43,701 nucleotides of DNA, taken from Gammaproteobacteria bacterium (GTDB taxonomy: Bacteria; Pseudomonadota; Gammaproteobacteria; Chromatiales; Chromatiaceae). Both the position numbers and the translations under genes were made by a program. This document shows, one piece after another, positions 32,362-40,188 of the stretch. The notes below the pieces were generated by a model that worked only from the letters and a program-made list of their open reading frames with translations, was not told the DNA's origin and did not search any database. The DNA lies in NCBI GenBank assembly GCA_009908845.1, contig JAAAOQ010000069.1, forward strand, positions 1-43,701. Reading direction: 5' to 3'. The stretch's first letter is position 1. Each line of letters begins with the position of its first letter.

Positions 32362-33219
32362 TCATCGTTCAGACGTCTGCCCTTCCGGGATCAGGGTCTC
32401 CCGGTAGGCATGCCAGCTGGCATAGCCCAGGATGGGGGTGACGATGATCAGGCCGACGAAGTAGGTCAGGATGCCGAGCGTCGTCAGCGCCGCGATCAGC
32501 AGCGCCCAAAGGGTCATCGGCCGCCAGTTGTCGCCGACGGCTCGCCAGCTTGCGAAGGCTGCGTTGAAGGCATCCACCCGCTGATCGACCAGCATCGGCA
32601 GTGCCAGGGCGGTGAGCCGGAACACCAGCACCGCCATCACCAGCGCAACGCCGCCGAACACCAGCGCGAACGGCCAGCTCTGACCGAATAGCACCGGCAG
32701 CGGCCGCACCTCGGTGTAGGTCGGCATCAGCTCGTGGAAGACCCCGCCGAAGAGCAGGTTCGAGAGCATGATCCAGTTGATGAAGACCAGTAGCAGGAAC
32801 AGGCCCATGAGCGAGAGGCTCGAGGTGTTGACCGCGAGGATGCGTCGAACGGTGTCGGCTGGCTCCTTTGCGCCCTGCTGTTCCCGTTGCCTATCCGGGT
32901 GCTCATCCGGGTGCCGATCCGGGTGCTTCTCCCGGCGCTTCGCCATCGCCATCAGCCCGACCGAGAGGATCGGGCCGATGATCAGGAAGCCACCAAAGAT
33001 GAATGGCACGAAAAAGAAGCGATTGATGCCGACCGTCAGCGAGACCAGCAGAAACGCCAGCGCTGCGACGGCGGCACCGTAGAGCAGGCCGGTGATCGGC
33101 GCCGCCATCAGGTCATCGAAGCCGCTGCGCAGCCAAGAGATCGGCTGATTCGACGGCAGGTGCGGGATCGCGAAGCTGCGTCGCGGGATCTGGCTGGTTG
33201 ACAGCACGTAGGTATTCAT
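32362..33219 (-). CDS. DUF2189-family membrane protein
   Basis: 285 residues, start supported by GGAGGAGG. The N-terminal segment contains WLRSGFDDLMAAPITGLLYG, the hallmark opening of DUF2189 (COG5473) proteins. About six transmembrane helices follow, with GFLIIGPILSVGLMAMAKRR and a later MTLWALLIAALTTLG. A charged cytosolic loop holds a short repeat, HPDRHPDEHPDRQ, encoded by a 12-bp tandem repeat at 32892-32927. Family function is unknown. It is the first gene of a two-gene leftward operon with the DUF4010 protein. Confidence 0.85.
   Translation of the reverse strand: MNTYVLSTSQIPRRSFAIPHLPSNQPISWLRSGFDDLMAAPITGLLYGAAVAALAFLLVSLTVGINRFFFVPFIFGGFLIIGPILSVGLMAMAKRREKHPDRHPDEHPDRQREQQGAKEPADTVRRILAVNTSSLSLMGLFLLLVFINWIMLSNLLFGGVFHELMPTYTEVRPLPVLFGQSWPFALVFGGVALVMAVLVFRLTALALPMLVDQRVDAFNAAFASWRAVGDNWRPMTLWALLIAALTTLGILTYFVGLIIVTPILGYASWHAYRETLIPEGQTSER
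32892..32927. repeat. Triplicated 12-bp tandem repeat in the DUF2189 gene
   Basis: Three 12-bp units with core ATCCGGGTGC (32892-32903, 32904-32915, 32916-32927) plus a degenerate fourth to 32939 encode HPD(R/E)-type repeats on the minus strand. The expansion is confined to a hydrophilic loop and keeps the frame. Confidence 0.8.
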
Positions 33220-33275
33220 GATGCCTCCTCCGCCTGGCGGGTGCGGATGATCGTTTTCTGTTCAGGCTGATGGCC

Positions 33276-33722
33276 CTAGCGGTTGGCTTCTTCGGCCGTC
33301 TCCGGCGGCTGCTCCACGATCAGGTTCATCTCGGAGCGGTCGATGACGCCGTCGTTATTGGTATCGATCCGGCGCCAGTCGTCGCCGATGCGCGGGCTGG
33401 CATGGGCCTCGTTCGGTGTCAGCACGCCGTCTTGATCCAGGTCGAGGTCGCTGAACGGTCGGATCGGGTCTGCCACCTCATCGAGCGGAGCGGTACCGGT
33501 GAGGGGGGATTCCTGCTGGGGCATAGCACCCGTCGACGGTTGATTCGCCTGCCGCTTATCGCCCTCGGGCAGGGTGTGCGCGCCACGGCCTTCGGTGAGG
33601 ATGGCGTCGTCCTCGACCGCAGGGTCTGCGTCGCCAGCACCGACGAGCAGCAGCGCGGCGAAGATCAGCGCGATGGCGGCGAGTGAGAGTAGGAGTGGTT
33701 TAACTGCTCTATAGGACGTCAT
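33276..33722 (-). CDS. Membrane-anchored EF-hand protein
   Basis: 148 residues from ATG 33722 behind AGGAGG. An N-terminal helix (PLLLSLAAIALIFAALLLVG) anchors or exports it. A flexible Pro/Glu-rich stretch follows, then two EF-hand loops near 93-104 (DLDQDGVLTPNE) and 117-129 (DTNNDGVIDRSE). Both have Asp/Asn ligands at positions 1, 3 and 5 and Glu at 12, so calcium binding is expected. It faces the periplasm. It lies 56 bp downstream of the DUF2189 start on the same strand and may belong to the same transcript. The target is unknown. Confidence 0.85.
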   Translation of the reverse strand: MTSYRAVKPLLLSLAAIALIFAALLLVGAGDADPAVEDDAILTEGRGAHTLPEGDKRQANQPSTGAMPQQESPLTGTAPLDEVADPIRPFSDLDLDQDGVLTPNEAHASPRIGDDWRRIDTNNDGVIDRSEMNLIVEQPPETAEEANR

Positions 33723-33853
33723 GCGATTCCTCCTCTTGGTCTGCCGTTGGGCGGTTCGCCCAACTCGATCTCATCAACGCAAGGGCTATGCCGGAGCGGG
33801 TCTGCGCTTACGTGCGCCGGGGATCGGGGAGTGAATGGTTCGGTCGCGCGCGG

Positions 33854-33893
33854 CGGGCTCAGTCGTGCAATGCCGACGGGCTCAGTCGCGCAA
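33854..33893. repeat. 17-bp direct repeat duplicating the end of the BCCT gene
   Basis: Copies at 33854-33870 and 33877-33893 differ at one base. The right copy contains the stop codon and last codons of the BCCT gene. The left copy lies just beyond, as a duplicated gene end. Confidence 0.6.
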
Positions 33894-35450
33894 GGCCTTG
33901 CGGGATGGGATACCGGCGACCTGCTCGTCGGCCCTGAGCGCCTTCAGCAGGCCCCAGCTCGCGATCAGCAGGAACGCCGTCATCGGTAGCCCGGAGGTCA
34001 GCGAGGCCGTGCGCAGGGCCTGTAATCCGCCTGAGAGCAGCAAGGTCGCTGCGACCGTGCCTTCGGCGACGGCCCAGAAGATCCGCTGCGCCTTGGGCGG
34101 ATGCGGATGGCCGCCGGAGGTGACCATGTCGTCAACCAGTGAGCCGGAGTCGGACGAGGTGACGAAGAACACCACGACCATCAGCGTCGCCAGCACCGAT
34201 GTCAGGGCCTGCCAGGGGAGCTGATCAAGCATTGCATAGAGTCCGGCGCTGGCGTTGCTCTGCACCACGGCCTCGATGCCGCTGTCACCGAAGCTGATGC
34301 TGTGCAGCGCGGTGCCGCCGAATACGGTCAGCCAAAGGAAGGTCAGCAGGACCGGCACCAACAGCACCGCCAGGATAAATTCCCCGACCGTTCGGCCGCG
34401 CGAGATGCGGGCGACGAAGACGCCGACGAACGGCGACCAGGAGATCCACCAGCTCCAGTAGAATAGGGTCCAATCGAACTGCCACTCGCTCCCGGGCCGG
34501 ACGTCCAGCCATAGGCTCTGACTGACGAAATGCTGCAGATAGGCGCCGGTGGACGAGATGAAGAGCTTGATCAGGTAGACCGTCGGGCCGGCTAGGAAAA
34601 CGAACAGCATCAGCACGCCGGCGAGGCCGATATTGAACCGCGACAGCAGGCGGATGCCGCGATGGACACCTGTGACGACCGAGACCGTCGCCACCGCGGT
34701 GATCACCGCGATGATGACGACCTGGACCGCTGCAGCCTGCGGCAGGCCGGAGAGCCGGGTCAAGCCGGAGTTGATCTGGATCGCGCCGAGGCCGAGCGAG
34801 GTGGCGACGCCGAAAAGGGTCCCGACGGTGGCCAGGATGTCGACCGCGTGACCGATCGGCCCATGGATGTGCTTGCCGATCAGCGGATACAGCAATGAGC
34901 GCGGCGCCAGCGGTAGCTCATGGCGGAAATGGAAGTAGGCGATCGAGAGCCCGAAGACGATATAGACGGCCCAGGGGTGCAGCCCCCAATGGAAGAAGCT
35001 CAGTCGTAGGGCCTCACGCACCGGCCCGCCTTCGGCGGCGTTAGAGAACGGTGGATCGCTCCAGTGCATCACCGGTTCGGCCACGCCCCAGAACACCAGG
35101 CCCGTGCCCATGCCGGCGCTGAACATCATTGCGAACCAGGACAGATAACTGAGCTCGGGCTCGCTGTCTTCGCCGCCCAGCCGGATAGTGCGATAAGGAC
35201 TGATCAACAGCCAGAGCACGAACAGCAGCAGACTGGTGGCGCCCAGGACATAGAACCAGCCAAAGTGGGTCAGGATCGCCGACTGGATCGCGCCAAAGAC
35301 CTGTTGTGCGGTATCCGGCCAGCCCACGCCGAGCGCGACGAAACCGATGACGACGGCGGCCGAGCCGAGGAAGACGGTCGGCTGCATCGTCGACAGCAGG
35401 CTCGACAGGCGCGGCTGCACGGCTGACAGGATCTGGGAGAGGCTAGACAC
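33882..35450 (-). CDS. BCCT-family compatible-solute transporter
   Basis: About 522 residues with 12 transmembrane helices. Family motifs: SYLSWFAMMFSAGMGTGLVFWGVAEPVMHW (residues split by the glycine-rich helix that binds substrate), SFFHWGLHPWAVY and the aromatic-box region WTLFYWSWWISWSPFVGVFVARISRGRTVGEF, read here as consecutive short motifs. It imports betaine, carnitine or choline with Na+ or H+. I start it at GTG 35450 because a longer frame from 35519 would translate a strong GC hairpin (35493-35516). ATG 35387 is a further option. It has no long C-terminal osmosensing tail. It follows the fasciclin gene on the same strand. Confidence 0.9.
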   Translation of the reverse strand: MSSLSQILSAVQPRLSSLLSTMQPTVFLGSAAVVIGFVALGVGWPDTAQQVFGAIQSAILTHFGWFYVLGATSLLLFVLWLLISPYRTIRLGGEDSEPELSYLSWFAMMFSAGMGTGLVFWGVAEPVMHWSDPPFSNAAEGGPVREALRLSFFHWGLHPWAVYIVFGLSIAYFHFRHELPLAPRSLLYPLIGKHIHGPIGHAVDILATVGTLFGVATSLGLGAIQINSGLTRLSGLPQAAAVQVVIIAVITAVATVSVVTGVHRGIRLLSRFNIGLAGVLMLFVFLAGPTVYLIKLFISSTGAYLQHFVSQSLWLDVRPGSEWQFDWTLFYWSWWISWSPFVGVFVARISRGRTVGEFILAVLLVPVLLTFLWLTVFGGTALHSISFGDSGIEAVVQSNASAGLYAMLDQLPWQALTSVLATLMVVVFFVTSSDSGSLVDDMVTSGGHPHPPKAQRIFWAVAEGTVAATLLLSGGLQALRTASLTSGLPMTAFLLIASWGLLKALRADEQVAGIPSRKALRD

Positions 35451-35492
35451 GTTTGAAACACTCGAGTCGAGCGGGCTGGCTGTAAGGGCGCT

Positions 35493-35516
35493 GCGGGGGC
35501 GCCGGGGCGCCCCCGT
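35493..35516. terminator. GC-rich hairpin between fasciclin and BCCT genes
   Basis: A near-perfect inverted repeat of ten pairs (35494-35503 with 35506-35515, plus a G-T pair) begins eight bases after the fasciclin stop. It has no T-run, but its stability suggests termination or attenuation, reducing read-through into the BCCT gene. Confidence 0.55.
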
Positions 35517-35523
35517 CATCGGC

Positions 35524-36132
35524 TTACAGGATCACGCGGTCGATCACGTGCACGATGCCGTTGCCGGCGACCAGATTGCTCTGGACGATCTCAGCACCGC
35601 CGACGCTCAGCTGCGCACCCGGGGCACTGAGTTGCAGTGCCTTGCCGGACAGGCTCTCGGTCTGGTCGGCTTGCAGCAGGTCAGTGATTCCGAGACGTGC
35701 CCGCACGACGTGATTGCTGATCAGGTCGATCAGTGCCTGCTGATCCTGCATCAGCGCCTGGCGCTTCTCTTCGGGCAACGCATCGAAGGCCGAATTGGTC
35801 GGCACGAAGAGCGTGAAGGGCCCGTCTTCCTTCAGGACCTCGAGCATGCCGGCTTGCTCGACGGCCTGCTCGAAGTCGCTGAAGAGCGCGGCGTCCTGGG
35901 TGATATCGAGAACCGTGCTGTCGGCGGCCGAGCCGACCGTCTTCGGCGGGTCGTAAGAGGCGAACGGACCCGGGGCCTCGTAGTTCCGGTCACCGGCCTC
36001 GGCGCGCGCCAAGGTCTCCTCGTCCGCGTACTTGCTGCCAAAGGTCAACGCGGTGAGCGGGCCAAGGCCGATCACGAGCGCAAAGATGATCGTCCAACGC
36101 TGCTGGGTCAGGAAGGTGGGTTGTTCACTCAT
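35524..36132 (-). CDS. Membrane-anchored fasciclin (FAS1) domain protein
   Basis: 202 residues from ATG 36132, chosen for GAGGA eight bases upstream; a longer frame has no such signal. An N-terminal helix (TIIFALVIGLGPLTALTFG) anchors it with the rest outside the cytosol. A single FAS1 domain near 68-202 has the conserved H1 box (FTLFVPTNSAFDAL), the TLL-like DLISNHVVRARL and the H2 box (GNGIVHVIDRVIL). FAS1 domains mediate adhesion or surface interactions. It is followed by a hairpin and the BCCT transporter. Confidence 0.88.
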   Translation of the reverse strand: MSEQPTFLTQQRWTIIFALVIGLGPLTALTFGSKYADEETLARAEAGDRNYEAPGPFASYDPPKTVGSAADSTVLDITQDAALFSDFEQAVEQAGMLEVLKEDGPFTLFVPTNSAFDALPEEKRQALMQDQQALIDLISNHVVRARLGITDLLQADQTESLSGKALQLSAPGAQLSVGGAEIVQSNLVAGNGIVHVIDRVIL

Positions 36133-36419
36133 TGGGGAATCCTCGTCAGGGTCGATGGATGAGCGCTCGAGACAAGCACGCTTGGCCGACTGCTCATCCG
36201 GTTGCTGGGTTGAGCCAATTGCTGCAGGCGCCGTGCCAGCCTGCAGATGTGCGCCCTGAGCCGTCACTCGCAACGGGTTTGCGGGGCATTTGGCCCGCTG
36301 AAGGGGGAAACGCACCGGCTCATGAGGTCTTTCGTGGGTGGTGACCAGGCTCGGGTTCGGGCATTGACCTTGCAAGCCTTTGAGTCATTGCCCGCGAGTC
36401 AGCCACGAGGAGCGCCCCG

Positions 36420-37811
36420 ATGTTCTTTAAACAGTTTTACCTCCCGAGTCTCGGCCACGCCTCCTACCTGGTGGGCTCCGAAGAATCCGGCGAGGCCCTG
36501 GTGCTCGATGTGCGCCGCGACGTCGAGACCTACTTCGCTGAGGCGCGCGAGCAGGGGATGCGTATCCGCTATGCCTGCGACACCCATCAGCACAACGACT
36601 ACCTGAGCGGGATCTGCGAGCTGCCCGAGCGCGGCGACGTGCAGCTGCTGGCCGGCGCGCGTGCCGAGGTCGGCTACCCGGTACGCGCGATGGACGATGG
36701 CGAGACCCTCGAGATGGGCGAGGTGCGCTTCGAGCTGATGCACACTCCAGGGCATACGCCGGAGCACATCAGCCTGCTGGTCACCGATCGCTCCCGCGGC
36801 GACGAGCCGGCGATCCTGTTCTCGGGTGGGGCGCTCTTGGTCGGCGATCTGGCGCGGCCGGACCTATTGGGCGGGGAAGAGGAAACGCGGCGCGGCGCTG
36901 AATCCTTCTGCGCGACCCTGCAGCACAAGATCCTGCCGTTGCCGGACTTCGTCGAGGTCTTCCCGACCCATGTGGCCGGCTCGCTCTGCGGCGGCAATAT
37001 CGGCAGCCGGCTGTCGACGACGATCGGCTACGAGCGTCGCATGAACCAGCTCCTGAGCAACCTCTCGTCTAGTGACGAGTTTGTCCGCCAGTGCATGAAC
37101 CTGACCGATCTGCCCGCGGTGCCGCCGTACTGGCCGCGGATGCGCCAGCTCAACACCGAGGGGCCGCCGCCGCTCGGCGTGCTCGCCGATCCGCCGCCGC
37201 TCGGCATCGACGAATTCGAGTCGGCACGCGAGCGGGGTGCGCTCGTCGTCGACTGCCGTTCCCCAGAGGCGTTCTCGGCCCATATCCCGGGCGCGATCAA
37301 TGTCGGCATCGGCAACAGCTTTGCGACCTGGGCCGGCAGCGTCCTGCCGCCGGATCGCGACCTGGTTCTGGTGCTCGACCGCGCAGAGGATCTCTGGGAG
37401 GTCTGCTGGCAGCTGTTGCGGATCGGTTATCCACTGCCGCGCGGCTGGCTCGGGGGCGGCATGCTGGCCTGGCGCACGGCCGGCAAGCCGATCGATGTGC
37501 TGCCGCAGTGGACCGTGCGCGAGCTCCGGCAGGCGTTGGACAAGGACCGCGATCTGCTCGTGCTCGATGTGCGCCAGCCGGCCGAATGGAGCGCCGGCCA
37601 TATCCCGGAGGCCCAGCACATCACCGGCGCCGAGATCACCAAGCGTGCCGATGAGCTGCCCATGGACCGCCCGATCGCCTCGATCTGCGGCAGTGGCTAT
37701 CGCTCATCGGTCGTGGCCAGCGTGCTCAAGGCCCAGGGTCATCGGCAGGTCTACAACGTGCTCGGCGGCATGACCGGCTGGGAGGCCGACGGCTTCAAGA
37801 CCACGTCCTGA
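36420..37811 (+). CDS. MBL-fold hydrolase with two rhodanese domains (persulfide dioxygenase-like)
   Basis: 463 residues with GAGGAG upstream. Residues 1-235 form a metallo-beta-lactamase domain with THQHNDYLSG (His-x-His-x-Asp), the metal-binding His in HTPGHTPEHIS, an Asp in LLVGDLARPDLLG and the late His in FPTHVAGSLCGG. This is the pattern of ETHE1/persulfide dioxygenase relatives that use a single iron. Two rhodanese domains follow. The first (VVDCRSPEAFSAHIPGA) has no Cys at its active loop (VLDRAEDLW) and is inactive. The second (LDVRQPAEWSAGHIPEA) has the catalytic Cys in CGSGYRSSV. It is a cytosolic sulfane-sulfur enzyme, likely oxidising or transferring persulfide sulfur, in keeping with a sulfur-oxidising host. 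Confidence 0.88.
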   Translation: MFFKQFYLPSLGHASYLVGSEESGEALVLDVRRDVETYFAEAREQGMRIRYACDTHQHNDYLSGICELPERGDVQLLAGARAEVGYPVRAMDDGETLEMGEVRFELMHTPGHTPEHISLLVTDRSRGDEPAILFSGGALLVGDLARPDLLGGEEETRRGAESFCATLQHKILPLPDFVEVFPTHVAGSLCGGNIGSRLSTTIGYERRMNQLLSNLSSSDEFVRQCMNLTDLPAVPPYWPRMRQLNTEGPPPLGVLADPPPLGIDEFESARERGALVVDCRSPEAFSAHIPGAINVGIGNSFATWAGSVLPPDRDLVLVLDRAEDLWEVCWQLLRIGYPLPRGWLGGGMLAWRTAGKPIDVLPQWTVRELRQALDKDRDLLVLDVRQPAEWSAGHIPEAQHITGAEITKRADELPMDRPIASICGSGYRSSVVASVLKAQGHRQVYNVLGGMTGWEADGFKTTS

Positions 37812-38023
37812 TCAGAGGCGGTGGATTGCCCCTTATGGCTCGCGAAATGAGGCGTCTGTGCGGCCTCGATGCGTCTTCTGACAGGGCCGCTGAGGGGTTC
37901 TACAGCATTGACTTCCCGGCGCTACCGCGATCAGTGGTCCGCGAGCCGGGGAGGGAAGTGAGGACAGTCACTCAGCATGCTGCGGCTGATCCCGACGAAC
38001 CATGAATCCAAGCGAGGGTTTCG

Positions 38024-38245
38024 ATGGCGACCGACGAAGACAAGGCAGATGAGGCAGGCCATTGGCCGACGCCGTTGCGCTGTGAGCAGTGTCAGCGCGA
38101 GGTTCCGCCCGATGAGGCCCTGCACCCCGAAGGTCAGGACTACACCTTGGCCTTCTGCTCGCCCGCGTGCCATGCACTCTGGCGCGAAGACCAGGCCGAG
38201 CCCCTGATCTCGCGCCATCGTCAGCGCAGCGGGCGCGACGAGTGA
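38024..38245 (+). CDS. DUF3330-like zinc-ribbon protein
   Basis: 73 residues, start preceded by GAGGGT. It contains two CxxC-like pairs: LRCEQCQREVPPDEAL and FCSPACHALW, a zinc-ribbon arrangement typical of DUF3330 proteins ('C..C...iP..ea...E..dYv..FC...C...W'). It is soluble, with a short basic tail. The family is often found near metal-resistance or mobile genes; its function is unknown. It lies 12 bp before the PRC-barrel gene and is probably co-transcribed with it. Confidence 0.7.
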   Translation: MATDEDKADEAGHWPTPLRCEQCQREVPPDEALHPEGQDYTLAFCSPACHALWREDQAEPLISRHRQRSGRDE

Positions 38246-38257
38246 TTGGAGACCAGC

Positions 38258-39037
38258 ATGAACCAGAGCTTTCTCTCAGTGAACACACTTCTCGGCTGGA
38301 GGTTGCGCACTCAGGACGGCATGACGGCGGGTCTGCGCGACGTCCTGCTCGATACCGACAACTGGACCCTGAGCCTGCTGTCGGCCGAGGCCGAGGGTTG
38401 GGCACCGGAGCGCGAGCTGCTGCTCGCCCCGCGGATGGTGACGGGCTATGACGAGGCCCGCGCCGAGCTCGATCTGGACGTCGATGCCGAAACCCTGCGA
38501 TCGAGCCCGGCGATGGCGACCGAGGACGGGATCGCCGGATTCGGTGACGAAGAGGCGCTGCCTCCCTCTTGGGATGCGCATTGGCGGGCCGAGATCGATC
38601 CTGAAGACGGCGTCGATCCGCCTCCAGCGCCGACCGAGGAGCTGGATACCGAGGTTCCAGCGGACCTCGGCGTCGAAACCGATCTGTCAGCGGACGATCT
38701 ACTGCGCGCCGAAACCCTGATGGGTTGGACTGCCGAGACCGCTGATGGCGTGAGCTTGACCATCAACGATCTCGTCGTCGACGACCGGGACTGGGCCTTG
38801 GCCTACCTCGATGTCGGGATCGGCGATCCGAGCGCCGTTGCTGAAGGTTCTGGCGGCTCTGGTCGCGGCAGCGAACAGCCGTGCCTGGTCTCGCGCCAGT
38901 GGATCGACTGGCTCAACTACAGCGGGGAGACCCTGCATCTTGCGGTCTGGGCGCAGGAGCTGCGCACAGCGCCGACGGTACCGAGTCCGGTGGCCTCCGA
39001 TGCGCGCTCGCAAGTGCGCGTCTATGAGCCGGCCTGA
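38258..39037 (+). CDS. Double PRC-barrel domain protein
   Basis: 259 residues from ATG 38258 with GGAGA upstream; a TTG at 38246 is less likely. Two PRC-barrel units: about 5-75 (VNTLLGWRLRTQDGMTAGLR, LLAPRMV) and about 145-225 (AETLMGWTAETADGVSLTIN, LVVDDRDWALAYLDV, SRQWIDWLNY). They are joined by an acidic linker. PRC barrels occur in photosynthetic reaction-centre H subunits and in RimM, and as stand-alone stress proteins in proteobacteria. This arrangement of two barrels without a membrane anchor is the stand-alone type. The protein is acidic, as expected for a salt-adapted host. Confidence 0.82.
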   Translation: MNQSFLSVNTLLGWRLRTQDGMTAGLRDVLLDTDNWTLSLLSAEAEGWAPERELLLAPRMVTGYDEARAELDLDVDAETLRSSPAMATEDGIAGFGDEEALPPSWDAHWRAEIDPEDGVDPPPAPTEELDTEVPADLGVETDLSADDLLRAETLMGWTAETADGVSLTINDLVVDDRDWALAYLDVGIGDPSAVAEGSGGSGRGSEQPCLVSRQWIDWLNYSGETLHLAVWAQELRTAPTVPSPVASDARSQVRVYEPA

Positions 39038-39222
39038 TCCCCAACAGCCCAAGCCCCAACAGCCTGATCCCGCTCGAGATCGCCTTCGGCGAGCCGGGAT
39101 TTCACCGAACGGCGCGCGGCGACCGCGATCGAGCCGGCATACCCAAAGAGGGGTCCGCGACGGCTGGCCCGGGGGCGGCTGATCGTCGAGTGTCAATCTT
39201 TCCCATTTCAGGAGGTGTCCCG

Positions 39223-39579
39223 ATGAACGACCCGAACAAACTTGACGCCTTGCTGGACCAGGACGGCTTTCTGGCTGATCCGACGCAGTGGAGCCCGGAG
39301 GTGGCCAAACAGCTTGCTTGGCGTGTCGAGATCGGTGAGCTGGACGACGCCCATTGGCGGATCATCGAGCGCCTGCGTGCGCATTTCGATCAGGCCGGGA
39401 CCTTACCGGTTCAGCGCACCCTTTGCCGCGAGCTCGAGCTGGAGTCGGACTGCCTTCTGGCCTGGTTCGGAGGACCGGTCGAGGCCTGGACCGTTGCCGG
39501 CTTACCCAATCCCGGCGAAGAGGCGAAGGTCTATATGGCCGACATGGAAGAGCGCGCCAAGACCGGCTATGGGGAATGA
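39223..39579 (+). CDS. DsrC/TusE-family protein lacking the C-terminal redox cysteine arm
   Basis: 118 residues from ATG 39223 behind AGGAGGTG. The fold region matches DsrC/TusE: LLDQDGFLADPTQWSPEVAK, LDDAHWRIIERLRAHFDQAG and VAGLPNPGEEAKVYM. In classical DsrC this last segment ends 'GLPKPTGCV', with a penultimate Cys (CysA) and a second Cys about ten residues before. Here both are absent: the chain instead runs on to EERAKTGYGE. Two cysteines remain (Cys68 and Cys77, in LCRELELESDC) at atypical places. It therefore cannot work as the normal DsrC trisulfide carrier and may be a regulatory DsrC-like (RspA-type) protein. It sits among sulfur-type genes. Confidence 0.82.
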   Translation: MNDPNKLDALLDQDGFLADPTQWSPEVAKQLAWRVEIGELDDAHWRIIERLRAHFDQAGTLPVQRTLCRELELESDCLLAWFGGPVEAWTVAGLPNPGEEAKVYMADMEERAKTGYGE

Positions 39580-39609
39580 TCTCGATAGTGTCGCAGCAGG
39601 AGGTTGATC

Positions 39610-39936
39610 ATGGCTCATGAGACGCGCAAGCACTGGGGGCAGATGCCTTGGTGGCAAAAGGCGGCGGTCTGCTGCTCCCAACCGACACTCTTCTACAGTT
39701 TGATGTTCGCCTTCGTTGGTCTGCTGTTCCTGCTCGGGGCCTTCTATCTGGACCCCGACATGTGGACCGTCGGCCTGATCCTGATCCTGATCTCAGCGGT
39801 CATGGTGATCACCTACCTGGTGCTTGCCTATCGCGCATTCGGGCGCAGCGGTCGCCGGGGCGAGTCGCCCGCGGTCGACTATGTGAACAAGGGCGACGCG
39901 GCCAACGCTGAGCGTGGCCAAGGCCGAGGCCGTTAA
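39610..39936 (+). CDS. Small two-helix membrane protein
   Basis: 108 residues from ATG 39610 with AGGAGG upstream. Two transmembrane helices (LFYSLMFAFVGLLFLLGAFY and TVGLILILISAVMVITYLVL) are flanked by a short N-terminus containing CC and a hydrophilic, Gly/Arg-rich tail. I do not recognise a family. It lies 30 bp after the DsrC-like gene on the same strand, so co-expression is likely. Confidence 0.75.
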   Translation: MAHETRKHWGQMPWWQKAAVCCSQPTLFYSLMFAFVGLLFLLGAFYLDPDMWTVGLILILISAVMVITYLVLAYRAFGRSGRRGESPAVDYVNKGDAANAERGQGRGR

Positions 39937-40188
39937 GGAAGGCGGCTCTCATTGCTGGCCACAAGCGCCGTTCTGCGTCGCCTGCTCTTCCAACTTGCCG
40001 GCATTGCTGGCGCCCGGGGCCTGGCCCGCGGCTGGCGGACCAATCCGCATGTTACCGGGGATTTTCTTAACCTGAGTCATCGTCTGGTGATCCCGCGTCG
40101 CCGTAAAGTGCCCCCGGTTGGATACCGCCGGACCGAAAGTAGCGAAACTGTAGCGCCTCTTGGCGATCAGCAACGGAGATGTGAAACA

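Noticed and set aside
39024-39182. 52-codon frame overlapping the end of the PRC-barrel gene, with a QQP-type repeat
   Set aside because: Low-complexity Pro/Arg-rich translation with no ribosome binding site; probably a by-product of a short direct repeat after the stop.
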